64,000 bases of DNA, taken from Oscillospiraceae bacterium (GTDB lineage Bacteria > Bacillota > Clostridia > Oscillospirales > Oscillospiraceae). The stretch spans positions 1-64,000 of the forward strand of contig JAFXPO010000014.1 of assembly GCA_017527825.1 (NCBI GenBank), written 5' to 3'. The notes beneath the pieces were generated by a model, which was not told the origin of the DNA, made no database searches, and saw only the letters and a program-made list of their open reading frames with translations. Both the position numbers and the translations under genes were made by a program. Each line of letters starts with the position of its first letter. The first letter of the stretch is position 1. Below, piece by piece: positions 54,315 to 62,998 of this stretch.

Positions 54315-54411
54315 ACTCTATTGCTCCTTCACTGTAAATTTGTGTTTGTCTATTTTTTAACAAACTGGACATGTACGCATATAGTATAATCACACGCTTT
54401 AAATTAGGCAA
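54315..54411 (-). promoter_or_regulatory. bcd promoter with Rex-like operator
   Basis: Minus strand TTGCCT (54406-54411), 17 bases, TATACT (54383-54388). TTGTTAAAAAATAGACAA (plus 54346-54363) matches the Rex consensus TTGTTAA-N4-TTAACAA at 12 of 14 fixed positions and lies about 13-30 bases after the predicted start site. Confidence 0.7.
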
Positions 54412-54619
54412 GTGGAAGATTTCGCGAACTTGCTTTTTTCGTATTTTGTCAAAACGAGCGGATTGCTTTTGTGCTTTTCGCCAATTGACAAAGAAGAGAC
54501 AGACCCACTATTTTTCAAAAAAACTTCAAATTATGTCTACCAATTTTTGGAAAGATGTGATATACTTCAATATTGGAAGAATATGCAACCGTTAAAATCG
54601 AGAAAATGAGGTGCCGATT
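54412..54619. other. AT-rich spacer between bcd and nrdR
   Basis: No gene is seen. The stretch is much richer in A and T than its surroundings. TTGACA occurs at 54485-54490 and TATACT near 54561-54566, but neither has a good partner element, so the nrdR promoter is not defined. Confidence 0.5.
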
Positions 54620-55075
54620 ATGAAGTGTCCGTATTGCGGTCACAGCGAGAGCAAGGTCGTTGATTCCCGCCCCGCCGAAGAGGGCAGCAGCATCCGCCGC
54701 CGCCGCGAGTGCCTGGGCTGCGCCAAGCGCTTCACCACCTATGAGACCGTGGAAAGCCTGCCGATGATCGTCGTCAAGAAGGATGGCAGCCGCCAGAGCT
54801 TTGACCGCGAGAAGGTGACCGCCAGCATGATCCGCGCCTGCGAAAAGCGCCGCGTCTCCATTGAGAAGATCGAAAAGCTCAGTGAGGAGATTGAGCAGAC
54901 GCTGCAAAACTCTCTGGAGCGCGAGATCAGCAGCGATTATGTCGGCGAACTGGTCATGGCGAAGCTGCGTCCTGTGGACGAGGTCGCCTATATCCGCTTC
55001 GCCTCCGTGCATCGCCACTTTAAGAACATCGACGACTTCATGCACGAACTCAACAAGCTGATCGACGAGAAGTGA
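54620..55075 (+). CDS. nrdR: ribonucleotide reductase regulator NrdR
   Basis: 151 residues: a zinc ribbon (CPYC and CLGC, residues 3-34) and an ATP-cone domain (about 49-139, [24 protein letters not shown]). It represses ribonucleotide reductase genes when dATP is high. ATG at 54620 with GAGGTG upstream; a GTG three codons earlier is possible. Its stop overlaps the next start (GTGA). Confidence 0.97.
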   Translation: MKCPYCGHSESKVVDSRPAEEGSSIRRRRECLGCAKRFTTYETVESLPMIVVKKDGSRQSFDREKVTASMIRACEKRRVSIEKIEKLSEEIEQTLQNSLEREISSDYVGELVMAKLRPVDEVAYIRFASVHRHFKNIDDFMHELNKLIDEK

Positions 55076-55593
55076 GTCACACACTGGAGGACATTCGCCG
55101 TGAATATGACCGGCTGGATGCATTGTGCGGCGTGGATACATCACAGGTTGCGCTGCGCATCTCCAAGCGGGCGTCAAAGCGGCTTGGCAGCTGCAAGTAT
55201 GTCGGCGCCGCGGTGGAGAGCGTCACGATCTCAGATTTCGTGCTGGACGCCGCGGACGAGGTGTTTTACGACACCATCCGCCACGAGTATGCCCACGCGC
55301 TTGTGAAGCTGCGCCATCCGCGGGAGAAGCATGGACACGACGCGCTGTGGAAGGCGGCATGCCGTGAGGTGGGCTGTGCGCCGGAGCGCTGCTGTGACCC
55401 TGCTGCGCTGCCGGAAATCCCGCCGCGGCGTCAGGAGGCATATCACTATGATCTGATCTGCCGCATCTGCGGAATGTCATGGCAGTATAAGCGCATGACC
55501 AAAGTGGTGCGCCTTGTAGCCAGCGGCAACTCGCGCCGCTGCACCTGCCCGATTTGCAAGGGACACAGCTTCGCGGTGGAAGAGATCAGATAA
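55072..55593 (+). CDS. SprT-like zinc metalloprotease-fold protein
   Basis: 173 residues. A SprT-like domain with [19 protein letters not shown] (HExxH-like, third His downstream) and a C-terminal zinc ribbon with CRIC and CPIC (about 130-165). Related eukaryotic SPRTN cleaves DNA-protein crosslinks; bacterial members are unproven. The GTG start overlaps the nrdR stop, so it is co-translated with a DNA-precursor regulator. Confidence 0.88.
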   Translation: MSHTLEDIRREYDRLDALCGVDTSQVALRISKRASKRLGSCKYVGAAVESVTISDFVLDAADEVFYDTIRHEYAHALVKLRHPREKHGHDALWKAACREVGCAPERCCDPAALPEIPPRRQEAYHYDLICRICGMSWQYKRMTKVVRLVASGNSRRCTCPICKGHSFAVEEIR

Positions 55594-55606
55594 CGAGCAA
55601 ATCGTA

Positions 55607-55657
55607 CAACACCCCATTTGTTAGCGTATGGTATTCCGCTAACAAATAGGGTGTTGT
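55607..55657 (+). terminator. long-stem terminator
   Basis: A stem of about 20 bp (55607-55626 with 55637-55657, one bulge) followed by TTGTTCT, after the SprT-like gene and before the convergent glycan operon. Confidence 0.8.
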
Positions 55658-55699
55658 TCTATGTCAAAAGGGGTACCGAACAAAGATACAAACGTGAAT

Positions 55700-57907
55700 T
55701 CAAAGAGAAAAGTGAACCAGCTCCACAAATGCCGCCTCATTGCCTTTGGCGCGCTCCCGCAGCTCCGCCGTCGCCGCCTTGAGCCGTTCGGCATAGGCGG
55801 CGCGATCGGTCAGCACGGCACGCAGCGCTTCCAACGCCTTGTCCGCGTCAAAATGCTCCAGGTCCCCCGCCAACGGCATTCCCAGCGCGTGTGCGCAGGC
55901 GCTGACCTTGGGATCATACACCACGCCCAGCACCGGCACGCCGGAGCAGGCGGCAAAAATCATGCTGTGCAGGCGGGCGCTGACCACCGCGTCCATGCAG
56001 GAAAGCATGTCCACCATCGCGGCGGGATCGTAGGGCGCGGAGATTTCATACGCTCCCGTCTGCATCCTGGCGCGTACCGCCGCGCCTGCCGCTTCGTCCG
56101 CCCCCTGCTGCATGTTGATAAACACAACCGTCTCGCCTACCGCGTCACAGAACCGTGCGAACGCCGCGACGTTGGTTTCCATCCCCGCGGCAAAGCGTAC
56201 CGACACGCCCATGATGGGTCGATCCGTCGGGATACCCCGCTCCGCCAGCAGCGCCCGTCCGCGCTCCGGGTCGCCGCAGGGCATGGCATAGACCGGGTCA
56301 GCCGTCACGCGGAGGGCGGGATTCCGCACGCCTATCTCCCGCAGCGCGGCGAGGGATTCCTCATCCCGCAGGGTAATGACATCCGCCATCTCCGCCGCTA
56401 CGCGGACACGCTCCCGATTGCGCGGCGTATCCACCGGTCCGATGCCGTTGGCATAGAACATGATGCGCTTGCCGCAGCGTTTCGCCAGGCGGATCAGCGT
56501 CGTATAGTACAGCAGCGAACGGGTGGAAGTGCGGTCCTGCAACAGGCTCCCGCCGCCGCTGACAAAGCAGCTCGCGCGCTTGATGGCGCGGCGCACGGCA
56601 AAGGGGTCAAAGCGGTTCACCGCCTCCACGCCGCACTTCTCCCGCGTCTCCTCCGGTCGATTGGACAGCGCCGTCAGCGTCGCGCCCGGCACGGTCTCAC
56701 TCAGCCGCTCCCGCAGCGAGAGCAAAATTGCGTCATCTCCCAGATTGCGGAAGCCATAGTACCCCGAAAGCACCACGCGCGTGTGCTCGGCAATTGCCTC
56801 CCGATACGCCGCCTCCGCGTCCCGCGCCATGCGCTTGACGGAATAGTACTCCTGAATCACCTCGCGGCCGTAGACGCCGAGCGCCGCGCGAGCTTCTTCG
56901 TTCAGGTTACATAACGCGTCAGTAATGTCTCGGTAAAGCGTCTCCTCATCGGACCGGGGACAGCCGCGACAGCAGAAATTGTTCTCCTGCGCCAACGCCA
57001 GCTTCTCCTGCCCAAACAGCCCGATGTAGCCCTCGTTCCCGGCGACGATCACCGGCTTCGCCGCGGCCATCGCCTCAAGCGCCGCGCGGCTCACGCCCAC
57101 AAACAGGTCGCCCGCGGCAACGATTTCATTGATGTCGGTGCGCGCGCCGGTCATGACAATATAGTTCTCTCCCGCCGATGCGTTCGCCGCGTCCGCCTGC
57201 GCTTTGATTTCATCAAACACATCACCGCCGCCCGCGATGAGCAGCTGTACGCCTGGGATCGCGTCGCGCAAGCGCGGCGCAATGGCGACGAGCTGACGCG
57301 CCACCAGCGCACGGCTTTCATCCATGCGGCTGACGTAGGAGATCACCGGGCGCGACGCGTCCAGACCGAATTCCCGCAGTACCCGTTCCCCCGATACATC
57401 GGGGGAAAATTTCTCCACGTCGATGCCGTTGATCGTAACGGAGATATGCTCTGCCGGGATGCCGTAGTTGTCGATCAGGTACTGCTTGATATCATCGCTG
57501 ACCGCGATGGTGCGCTCTCCCCAATTTGCCGCACGCTTCAGAATGAAATTTACATAAAATACCCAGTGTGCAGATGTGACGAAGGGAAAGCCCATCTTCT
57601 TTTGCAGCATGCCGCACAGCATCGCCGGAATGCGCGCGTGAGCGTGGACAACATCAGGCTTTTCCTCCCGGATCACGCGGCGCAGGATATTCAGCGAGCG
57701 ATGCATCAAGGCGGCGTTGCGCTTGTGCAGCGGCGCATGATAGCAGCGGATGCCCGCGTCCGTCAGCTCGCGCTCATAGACGCCTCCGTTGGACACGACC
57801 ACAACCTCCCAGCCTTGCCGGTGCAGCTCCTTGGACAGCTCGACCACATGGGTCTCCGCGCCTCCGATTTCCAGCCCCATCAGCGCCATCAGGACTTTTC
57901 TGCTCAT
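55700..57907 (-). CDS. GT4 glycosyltransferase fused to CsaB polysaccharide pyruvyltransferase
   Basis: 735 residues with two enzymes in one chain. Residues 1-375: GT4 glycosyltransferase, with GGAETHVVELSKELHRQG, VHAHARIPA, VTINGIDVEKFSP, ISYVSRMDESRA and the EX7E region VGVSRAALEAMAAAKPVI. Residues 380-735: CsaB-type pyruvyltransferase, with VLSGYYGFRNLGDDAILLS, FVSGGGSLLQD, FYANGIGPV and SARLHSMIFAACSGVP. CsaB puts a pyruvyl ketal on secondary cell wall polymer, to which SLH-domain proteins bind. The fusion suggests that one sugar is added and pyruvylated in the same step. Last gene of the murJ operon. Confidence 0.92.
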   Translation of the reverse strand: MSRKVLMALMGLEIGGAETHVVELSKELHRQGWEVVVVSNGGVYERELTDAGIRCYHAPLHKRNAALMHRSLNILRRVIREEKPDVVHAHARIPAMLCGMLQKKMGFPFVTSAHWVFYVNFILKRAANWGERTIAVSDDIKQYLIDNYGIPAEHISVTINGIDVEKFSPDVSGERVLREFGLDASRPVISYVSRMDESRALVARQLVAIAPRLRDAIPGVQLLIAGGGDVFDEIKAQADAANASAGENYIVMTGARTDINEIVAAGDLFVGVSRAALEAMAAAKPVIVAGNEGYIGLFGQEKLALAQENNFCCRGCPRSDEETLYRDITDALCNLNEEARAALGVYGREVIQEYYSVKRMARDAEAAYREAIAEHTRVVLSGYYGFRNLGDDAILLSLRERLSETVPGATLTALSNRPEETREKCGVEAVNRFDPFAVRRAIKRASCFVSGGGSLLQDRTSTRSLLYYTTLIRLAKRCGKRIMFYANGIGPVDTPRNRERVRVAAEMADVITLRDEESLAALREIGVRNPALRVTADPVYAMPCGDPERGRALLAERGIPTDRPIMGVSVRFAAGMETNVAAFARFCDAVGETVVFINMQQGADEAAGAAVRARMQTGAYEISAPYDPAAMVDMLSCMDAVVSARLHSMIFAACSGVPVLGVVYDPKVSACAHALGMPLAGDLEHFDADKALEALRAVLTDRAAYAERLKAATAELRERAKGNEAAFVELVHFSL

Positions 57908-57926
57908 AGCTCCTCCCGCGGTTCTC

Positions 57927-58802
57927 TCACTTGCCGATGCTCAGCAAATCGAAGTACGCGCCTTCTCGTTCAATATAGTTGGACTTGACCTTGACCACTC
58001 CGCCGACCTTCAGCTCCGTGGTACCGTCCAGATAATAGCCGTCGTCCCGCTCAATGCAGCGACCCTTGAGGGTGACCAGAACGTTGCTGCGTCCCGGCTT
58101 CAGGGCAAACACCGTGCCGCCATCCGCCGCCTGCGTCTCGCCGTAAGGCTCGATCTCCACGTTCTGCACCTCGCCGATCAACGCGCCCAGAGCGCCGTCA
58201 TAAAAGCGGTCGCCCACATGGATGTTCTCCGCCACAAAGTCGCGGGAATCCATAAACCGAATCATAAATTCCGTTTCCAGCTCGCCCGTCTGCGCCGAAG
58301 TATCCTCGTTCACCGCCGCGCCCATCGGATCAAGGTTCGTAACGTAGCCGAGTCCGGCAAAGCCTTTCCCCTTGACGGCAAGCTCCATGCCCACCTTGAT
58401 GGGAAGAGAGCCGATCACAATGTCCTTTCCGGTGCAATAACCATTGTTCTCCACGGTCACATAGACGTCGCTGCTCTCCTCGCAGTCGAACTCTCTGTAC
58501 ATGCCCTCCGAGGTGGAGTACATCATCCGCACATGGGGAATACTGCGGACGTCCACAATGGTGCCGAGATAGGTACCGTCGGTCGAACGATACGCGTTGT
58601 CCCCCACATGGATGCACGACGCCACGTTGTTTGAACGCTCCAAAAGCTCCACCGTGTAGCGCATGGGCTGCGTTTCGCGTCCCGGCGCGGCGGCGCCCGT
58701 GCTGCGGTTGCGCAGCATCAGCGCCGCGGCAAGCACCGCCAGCACCAGCACGATGATGACCACATCAAAGAGGTTGAATTTTACCCGCAGCTTATTTTCC
58801 AT
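57927..58802 (-). CDS. DUF4330-domain membrane-anchored protein
   Basis: 291 residues: short basic N-terminus, one membrane helix (about 10-30, VVIIVLVLAVLAAALML), then an extracytoplasmic beta-rich region of repeated segments (VGDNAYRSTDGTYLGTIVDV and VGDRFYDGALGALIGEVQNV are alike), pointing to two related domains. DUF4330 has no defined activity. It overlaps the upstream GT4 gene by 11 bases and lies 19 bases before the CsaB fusion, so it probably serves glycan assembly or export outside the membrane. Confidence 0.8.
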   Translation of the reverse strand: MENKLRVKFNLFDVVIIVLVLAVLAAALMLRNRSTGAAAPGRETQPMRYTVELLERSNNVASCIHVGDNAYRSTDGTYLGTIVDVRSIPHVRMMYSTSEGMYREFDCEESSDVYVTVENNGYCTGKDIVIGSLPIKVGMELAVKGKGFAGLGYVTNLDPMGAAVNEDTSAQTGELETEFMIRFMDSRDFVAENIHVGDRFYDGALGALIGEVQNVEIEPYGETQAADGGTVFALKPGRSNVLVTLKGRCIERDDGYYLDGTTELKVGGVVKVKSNYIEREGAYFDLLSIGK

Positions 58803-59919
58803 GATTTGTTTCCTCCAGTGTTTTCAGATAGACCCGCTCCACATTGCGGGCAAAAATCTCACCTGTGAAGCGCTCGTTGAATATCTCCACAGCGCGTTTT
58901 TGCATACGGCTCAGCGTTTCCGGCTCGTCCATCAGGCGGGTCAAAGCCCGCGCCAGCGCGGCACTGTCCCGGCTGGGGAAGATCAGCCCGTCCTCCCCGT
59001 CGTCGATCTGCCACGGGTTGCCACCGTAGTCGGACGCGATCGCCGGCACGCCGAGGCTCAACCCCTCGCACAGCGCGATGCTGGACGCCTCAGTGCCATA
59101 GGACGCGTTAAGCTGCACATCGAGGATGCTGAGCAGCTTTGCCACGTCCGAGCGGAACCCGAGGAACAGCACCTCTTGCTCCAGCTTCTTCTCCGTGATG
59201 ACACGGCGCACCTCGTCCTCAAACGAGCCAGTGCCCGCAATCAAGACGCGGAAGCCGCGCCCCTCGCGTTTGAGCCGCTCCGCCGCCTCCAAGATATACA
59301 GGTGACCCTTATACGGCTCGATGCGTGCCAGAATGCCCGCCGTGAATACATCCGGCGGCAGTCCCAGCTCCGCGCGCAGCGCGGCGCATTCCTCGTCTGA
59401 CGCCCGCGTGAGCGGCGCGACGCCGTTCATCATCACCGTGATCTTTTCCTCGGAAATGCCCGCGTCCGTCAGATTCTGCGCCGTGGCGGGACTGACGGCG
59501 ATGATATGGTCGGCATAGTGCTCGTTGACCAGCTTGTTGACCCAGCGTCCCGGCGGGTATTTGAACTTCGCGGGAACGGGGAACGCGCTGTGCCGCGTGT
59601 AAATGACCGCCTTGCCGCAGCGCCGCCCCGCGATGCGGCCGGAGAGTGCGCCGTGGGTGTGGACGATGTCCGGGTTTACCCCGCGGATCAGCTCCATCAG
59701 CGTCCGCACGTCGTCCTTGTGGTACGAGCGCTCGGCAAGCCCGTCCACCTCATACACGACGCCGCCCAGCTCCCGCAGCGGCTCGCACAGGAGGCTGCCG
59801 CGCGGTACGGCAATCATGGTCTCAAAGCGGTCACGGTCAGCGTACTGCAAGTAGTTGAGCAGCACGCGTCCGGCGCCGCCGATGTTGCTGTCGCTGATTA
59901 CGTTCAGAACTCGAATCAC
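58792..59919 (-). CDS. GT4 family glycosyltransferase
   Basis: 375 residues. Two Rossmann domains with SNIGGAGRVLLNYLQY at the acceptor side, VHTHGALSGRIAG, ILARIEPYKGHLYILEAA and the donor-binding EASSIALCEGLSLGVPAIASDYGG. It is predicted to extend a lipid-linked glycan at the cytoplasmic face. The natural start is GTG at 59919 with GGAGGG upstream; the longer reading frame overlaps the O-antigen ligase gene out of frame. The start lies within the 3' end of the ligase gene, indicating coupling. Confidence 0.9.
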   Translation of the reverse strand: MIRVLNVISDSNIGGAGRVLLNYLQYADRDRFETMIAVPRGSLLCEPLRELGGVVYEVDGLAERSYHKDDVRTLMELIRGVNPDIVHTHGALSGRIAGRRCGKAVIYTRHSAFPVPAKFKYPPGRWVNKLVNEHYADHIIAVSPATAQNLTDAGISEEKITVMMNGVAPLTRASDEECAALRAELGLPPDVFTAGILARIEPYKGHLYILEAAERLKREGRGFRVLIAGTGSFEDEVRRVITEKKLEQEVLFLGFRSDVAKLLSILDVQLNASYGTEASSIALCEGLSLGVPAIASDYGGNPWQIDDGEDGLIFPSRDSAALARALTRLMDEPETLSRMQKRAVEIFNERFTGEIFARNVERVYLKTLEETNHGK

Positions 59920-61385
59920 AGGAGCTTCCCTCCTTCCGGCAGGCGCCGCGCGTACAGGTTGCCCAGCGCGATGTATGCCCAGAAGAGCAGCATCACGCGG
60001 TAGTTGTAGAAGGAGTAATCCGTCATGGACTGCACCAGAAATCCCAGCACACCCGACGCGCAGGCAATCTGCATCAGGCGGGACCTGCCGTAGCGCTCCC
60101 TGCGCAGCGCAAAGCCCAGCGCGCGGAAGTAGCGCAGCAGCACCCACAGGAACACCAGCAGCGTCACAATGCCGCCGTCACACAGAATTTGCAGGAAAAG
60201 ATTGTGCGCATGGGGCGCAACGATGGTCTCATAGCTGTACTGCGGGTAGATGACATTGAACGCCGCCGTGCCCGGTCCGATGCCCGTGAGCCAGTAGCCG
60301 TCGCGCAGCATGTTGATCGTGCCCAGCCAGATGCTCACGCGGTACGACGTGGACTGGTCGGCGAGATTGCCGATGCTGGTGAAGCGGTCGATGACGGTGG
60401 CGGGCAGCGCCATCCACAGGACCAGCAGCGCGAATGGCGCGAGAAACAGCAGCCTCGGCTGAAGCAGCACGAAGAACACCAATCCCGCGAACAGCAGACC
60501 CAGCCACGCGCCGCGGGAAAACGTCAGGATCATGCACAGGCACATCACGCCGCAGCAGCCAAGATACCAGAGCTTGCGCCAGACGCCCTTGACGCTCAGC
60601 AGCTTTGCGCCGCCCAGAGGGATCATCAGGATAAAGTACTGTCCCAGCATGTTCGGATTCTGCATCGTGCTGCCCACACGGAACTGAATGGTGGAGAACA
60701 TGTCCTCGTCCACCCACGCCGCAGACTGATAGCCCCAGCGGAAGATATACTGCAAAACACCATAGCCCGCCACCGCCGCGGCAACCGCCACCAGCAGCGC
60801 CGTGAGCATGTCCAGCTGCGAACGCGTCTCCACCGCGCGGCTGAGCACCACGGCAAAGCCGATGAACACGACGGAAATCAGCCCGACGTACAGGCTCCCG
60901 CGCACGTTGACGGAGGTCAGCGTCGCGGCAAGATAGCAGATCATATACGCCGCCACGGGCAGCGCCAGCGGCTCGTGCGCAAGCTTCCGCCCGCGTTCCT
61001 GGAGCAGGGACAGCGCCACCGAGCCGTAGCCCACCATCACCAGCCCCAGCACCGCCATAGTGGGCAGCACCGCAGAGAGCGCCGCCGCCGCGCCGCACCA
61101 GAGGAAGCAGCGCAGAAAGACGCTTCCTTCCAGCAAGCGGTTCAGCCGCAGATTCTCATAGACCGCGCACAGGGTGCCGCGCAGCCGTCCCGGCTCGCGC
61201 GCTACCGTATCGTTGAGATAGCGCGGCGAGCAGAACCAGCCGATGATGCCGCTCTCGTTCCACTGCCGTCCGAACCAGCGGCACAGCGCGTCAAAGCCAC
61301 GCCCCAGCGCCGAGCGGGACAACGCGCCCCACAGATTTTGCAGAACGTACCACAGCGTTCCGACGATCAAACTTTCCCGGATCAA
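59916..61385 (-). CDS. O-antigen ligase/polymerase (Wzy/WaaL) family protein
   Basis: 489 residues with about 12 membrane helices. The O-antigen ligase signature is the loop region SYRVSIWLGTINMLRDGYWL, the GIGPGTAAFN motif and HAHNLFLQILCDGGIV with the conserved histidines. The start is taken as TTG at 61383-61385, eight bases after AGGAGG and overlapping the murJ stop (TTGA). Family members join or polymerise lipid-linked glycans outside the membrane; here probably the surface glycan built by the two glycosyltransferases. Confidence 0.88.
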   Translation of the reverse strand: MIRESLIVGTLWYVLQNLWGALSRSALGRGFDALCRWFGRQWNESGIIGWFCSPRYLNDTVAREPGRLRGTLCAVYENLRLNRLLEGSVFLRCFLWCGAAAALSAVLPTMAVLGLVMVGYGSVALSLLQERGRKLAHEPLALPVAAYMICYLAATLTSVNVRGSLYVGLISVVFIGFAVVLSRAVETRSQLDMLTALLVAVAAAVAGYGVLQYIFRWGYQSAAWVDEDMFSTIQFRVGSTMQNPNMLGQYFILMIPLGGAKLLSVKGVWRKLWYLGCCGVMCLCMILTFSRGAWLGLLFAGLVFFVLLQPRLLFLAPFALLVLWMALPATVIDRFTSIGNLADQSTSYRVSIWLGTINMLRDGYWLTGIGPGTAAFNVIYPQYSYETIVAPHAHNLFLQILCDGGIVTLLVFLWVLLRYFRALGFALRRERYGRSRLMQIACASGVLGFLVQSMTDYSFYNYRVMLLFWAYIALGNLYARRLPEGGKLL

Positions 61386-62932
61386 GATGTTTTCCTCCTG
61401 CGCAGCAGCGCTTTGATCTGTGCGACCGTGCTGATTCGCAGCAGCACAGCCAGCATACAATAAACCACGACGCCCACGAGCGTCGGCACGGCGACCGCCA
61501 ATACCCGCGCGGCAAGCCCGTCGCCGAGCCGCGATGCCAGCGGCTCCTGCGCGAACCATACCGCCGCGCCCATCGCCGCCGAGGCGAGGAGCATTTTGAC
61601 AAAGTCCAGCAGCGCAGCGCCGCTCACCACGCCGCGGTAACGCTTCGCCGCCGCGATGAGCAGCACCAACGCCGGAAGCATCAGGCTCACCGCCGAGGCG
61701 ATCGCAAGCCCCCGCAGCCCCAGCGGCGGCATCAGGAACTGGCATAGGACCACATTCGCGACCACCGACACCGCTCCGGCAACAAGGGGCATCTTCCCCT
61801 TTTGCTCCGCGTAGAACGCGCGGCTCAGTATGATCTGCACACCGTAGCCCAACATCCCCAGCGACAGGAACGTCAGCGCTCCCGCGGTCAGATCGGTGGA
61901 CGCGGCGTCCCACGCGCCCCATTCGTACAGCAGCCGTACCACACCGCGGGAGAGCACCGCAAGCCCCGCCGCCATGGGCGTGAGCAGAAACAGCATGGCG
62001 TTGAGGGTACCGGAGATGCTCTCCCCCATCGCCGCGTCGTCCGCGTGAGCGGCGAAGCGGGACATCTCCGGGAAGATCACGTTGGCGATGGACAGCACGA
62101 ACACCCCCGCCACAATGGTATAGAGCGTGTTGGCGTATTCCAGCGCGCTGGCGCCTCCGGTAATGTGCGAGGCATAGCGCGTGGCTACGGTCAGGTTCAG
62201 CGGCTGAATCCAGGTGCTGACCAGCACCGGTCCGGCAAGCAGCATGATCTTCCGCAATCCTTCATGCCGCAGGGAGAAGCGATACCGGTATCCGAACCGG
62301 CGCAGCGCGGGCAGCTGGATGAGCACCTGCACCGCCCAGCCCAGCAAAAACGCCGCAGCGAGACCGTAAATGCCAAAACGCTCCACAAACAGCAGATAAT
62401 ATATGATGATGACCGCGTTAGACGCCGCGGACAGCAGCGCAGGGATGTTGAATTCCCCCAGCGACTGCAAAATGCCCACCAGCGAAAACGCAAGCCCCGT
62501 GAACAGCATCAGCGGAAACAGGATGCGCAGCAGCTCTGTACACAGCGCGGCGGTGGCGGGATCGAAGCCGTCCGCCAGCAGCGCCGTGATCGGCGCGGCA
62601 AAGAACATGCCGAGGGCGCTGAGCGTCGCGGTCAGCAGCGTCATCACCGTGATAAACGCGCTGGAGAGCTGAAACGCCTCGTCCCTCCCCCGTTTTTCGA
62701 GATACTCATTAAACACAGGGATAAAACTCGCCGAGATCGCCGAGGCGAAGATCGCGTCGAAAAAGTTCCGGGGAATGCGGCTCGCCGTGAGAAACGCGTT
62801 GGCAGCCATGCCGGTGGCGAAGGTGTGCCCCAGCAGCATGTCCCGCACCAGCCCCAGCACCTTGCCCAGCAGCGTCAGCGCCATCATCACGCCAACGGTG
62901 CGGATATTCTTTTTTTGCTGTTCCTCGCGCAT
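61382..62932 (-). CDS. murJ: MurJ/MviN-family lipid flippase
   Basis: 516 residues with 14 predicted helices. MOP-fold flippase: KVLGLVRDMLLGHTFATG at the start, RIPRNFFDAIFASAISASFIPVF, and RAFYAEQKGKMP with the charged residues typical of MurJ. MurJ flips lipid II; but its place as first gene of a glycan polymerase, transferase and CsaB operon raises the possibility that this copy flips a different lipid-linked saccharide. GGGGGG lies before the ATG, and a SigA promoter lies directly upstream. Confidence 0.92.
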   Translation of the reverse strand: MREEQQKKNIRTVGVMMALTLLGKVLGLVRDMLLGHTFATGMAANAFLTASRIPRNFFDAIFASAISASFIPVFNEYLEKRGRDEAFQLSSAFITVMTLLTATLSALGMFFAAPITALLADGFDPATAALCTELLRILFPLMLFTGLAFSLVGILQSLGEFNIPALLSAASNAVIIIYYLLFVERFGIYGLAAAFLLGWAVQVLIQLPALRRFGYRYRFSLRHEGLRKIMLLAGPVLVSTWIQPLNLTVATRYASHITGGASALEYANTLYTIVAGVFVLSIANVIFPEMSRFAAHADDAAMGESISGTLNAMLFLLTPMAAGLAVLSRGVVRLLYEWGAWDAASTDLTAGALTFLSLGMLGYGVQIILSRAFYAEQKGKMPLVAGAVSVVANVVLCQFLMPPLGLRGLAIASAVSLMLPALVLLIAAAKRYRGVVSGAALLDFVKMLLASAAMGAAVWFAQEPLASRLGDGLAARVLAVAVPTLVGVVVYCMLAVLLRISTVAQIKALLRRRKTS

Positions 62933-62969
62933 ACCATCCCCCCTTGGTTCCCCTCATAGCAGACATATT

Positions 62970-62998
62970 ATTTTATCAGAAAAAAACGGTTTTGTCTA
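62970..62998 (-). promoter_or_regulatory. promoter of the murJ glycan operon
   Basis: Minus strand TAGACA (62993-62998), 17 bases, TAAAAT (62970-62975). The -35 overlaps the stop codon of the CCA enzyme. ACGGT/ACCGT with seven T at the same place may be the terminator of that gene. Confidence 0.65.
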
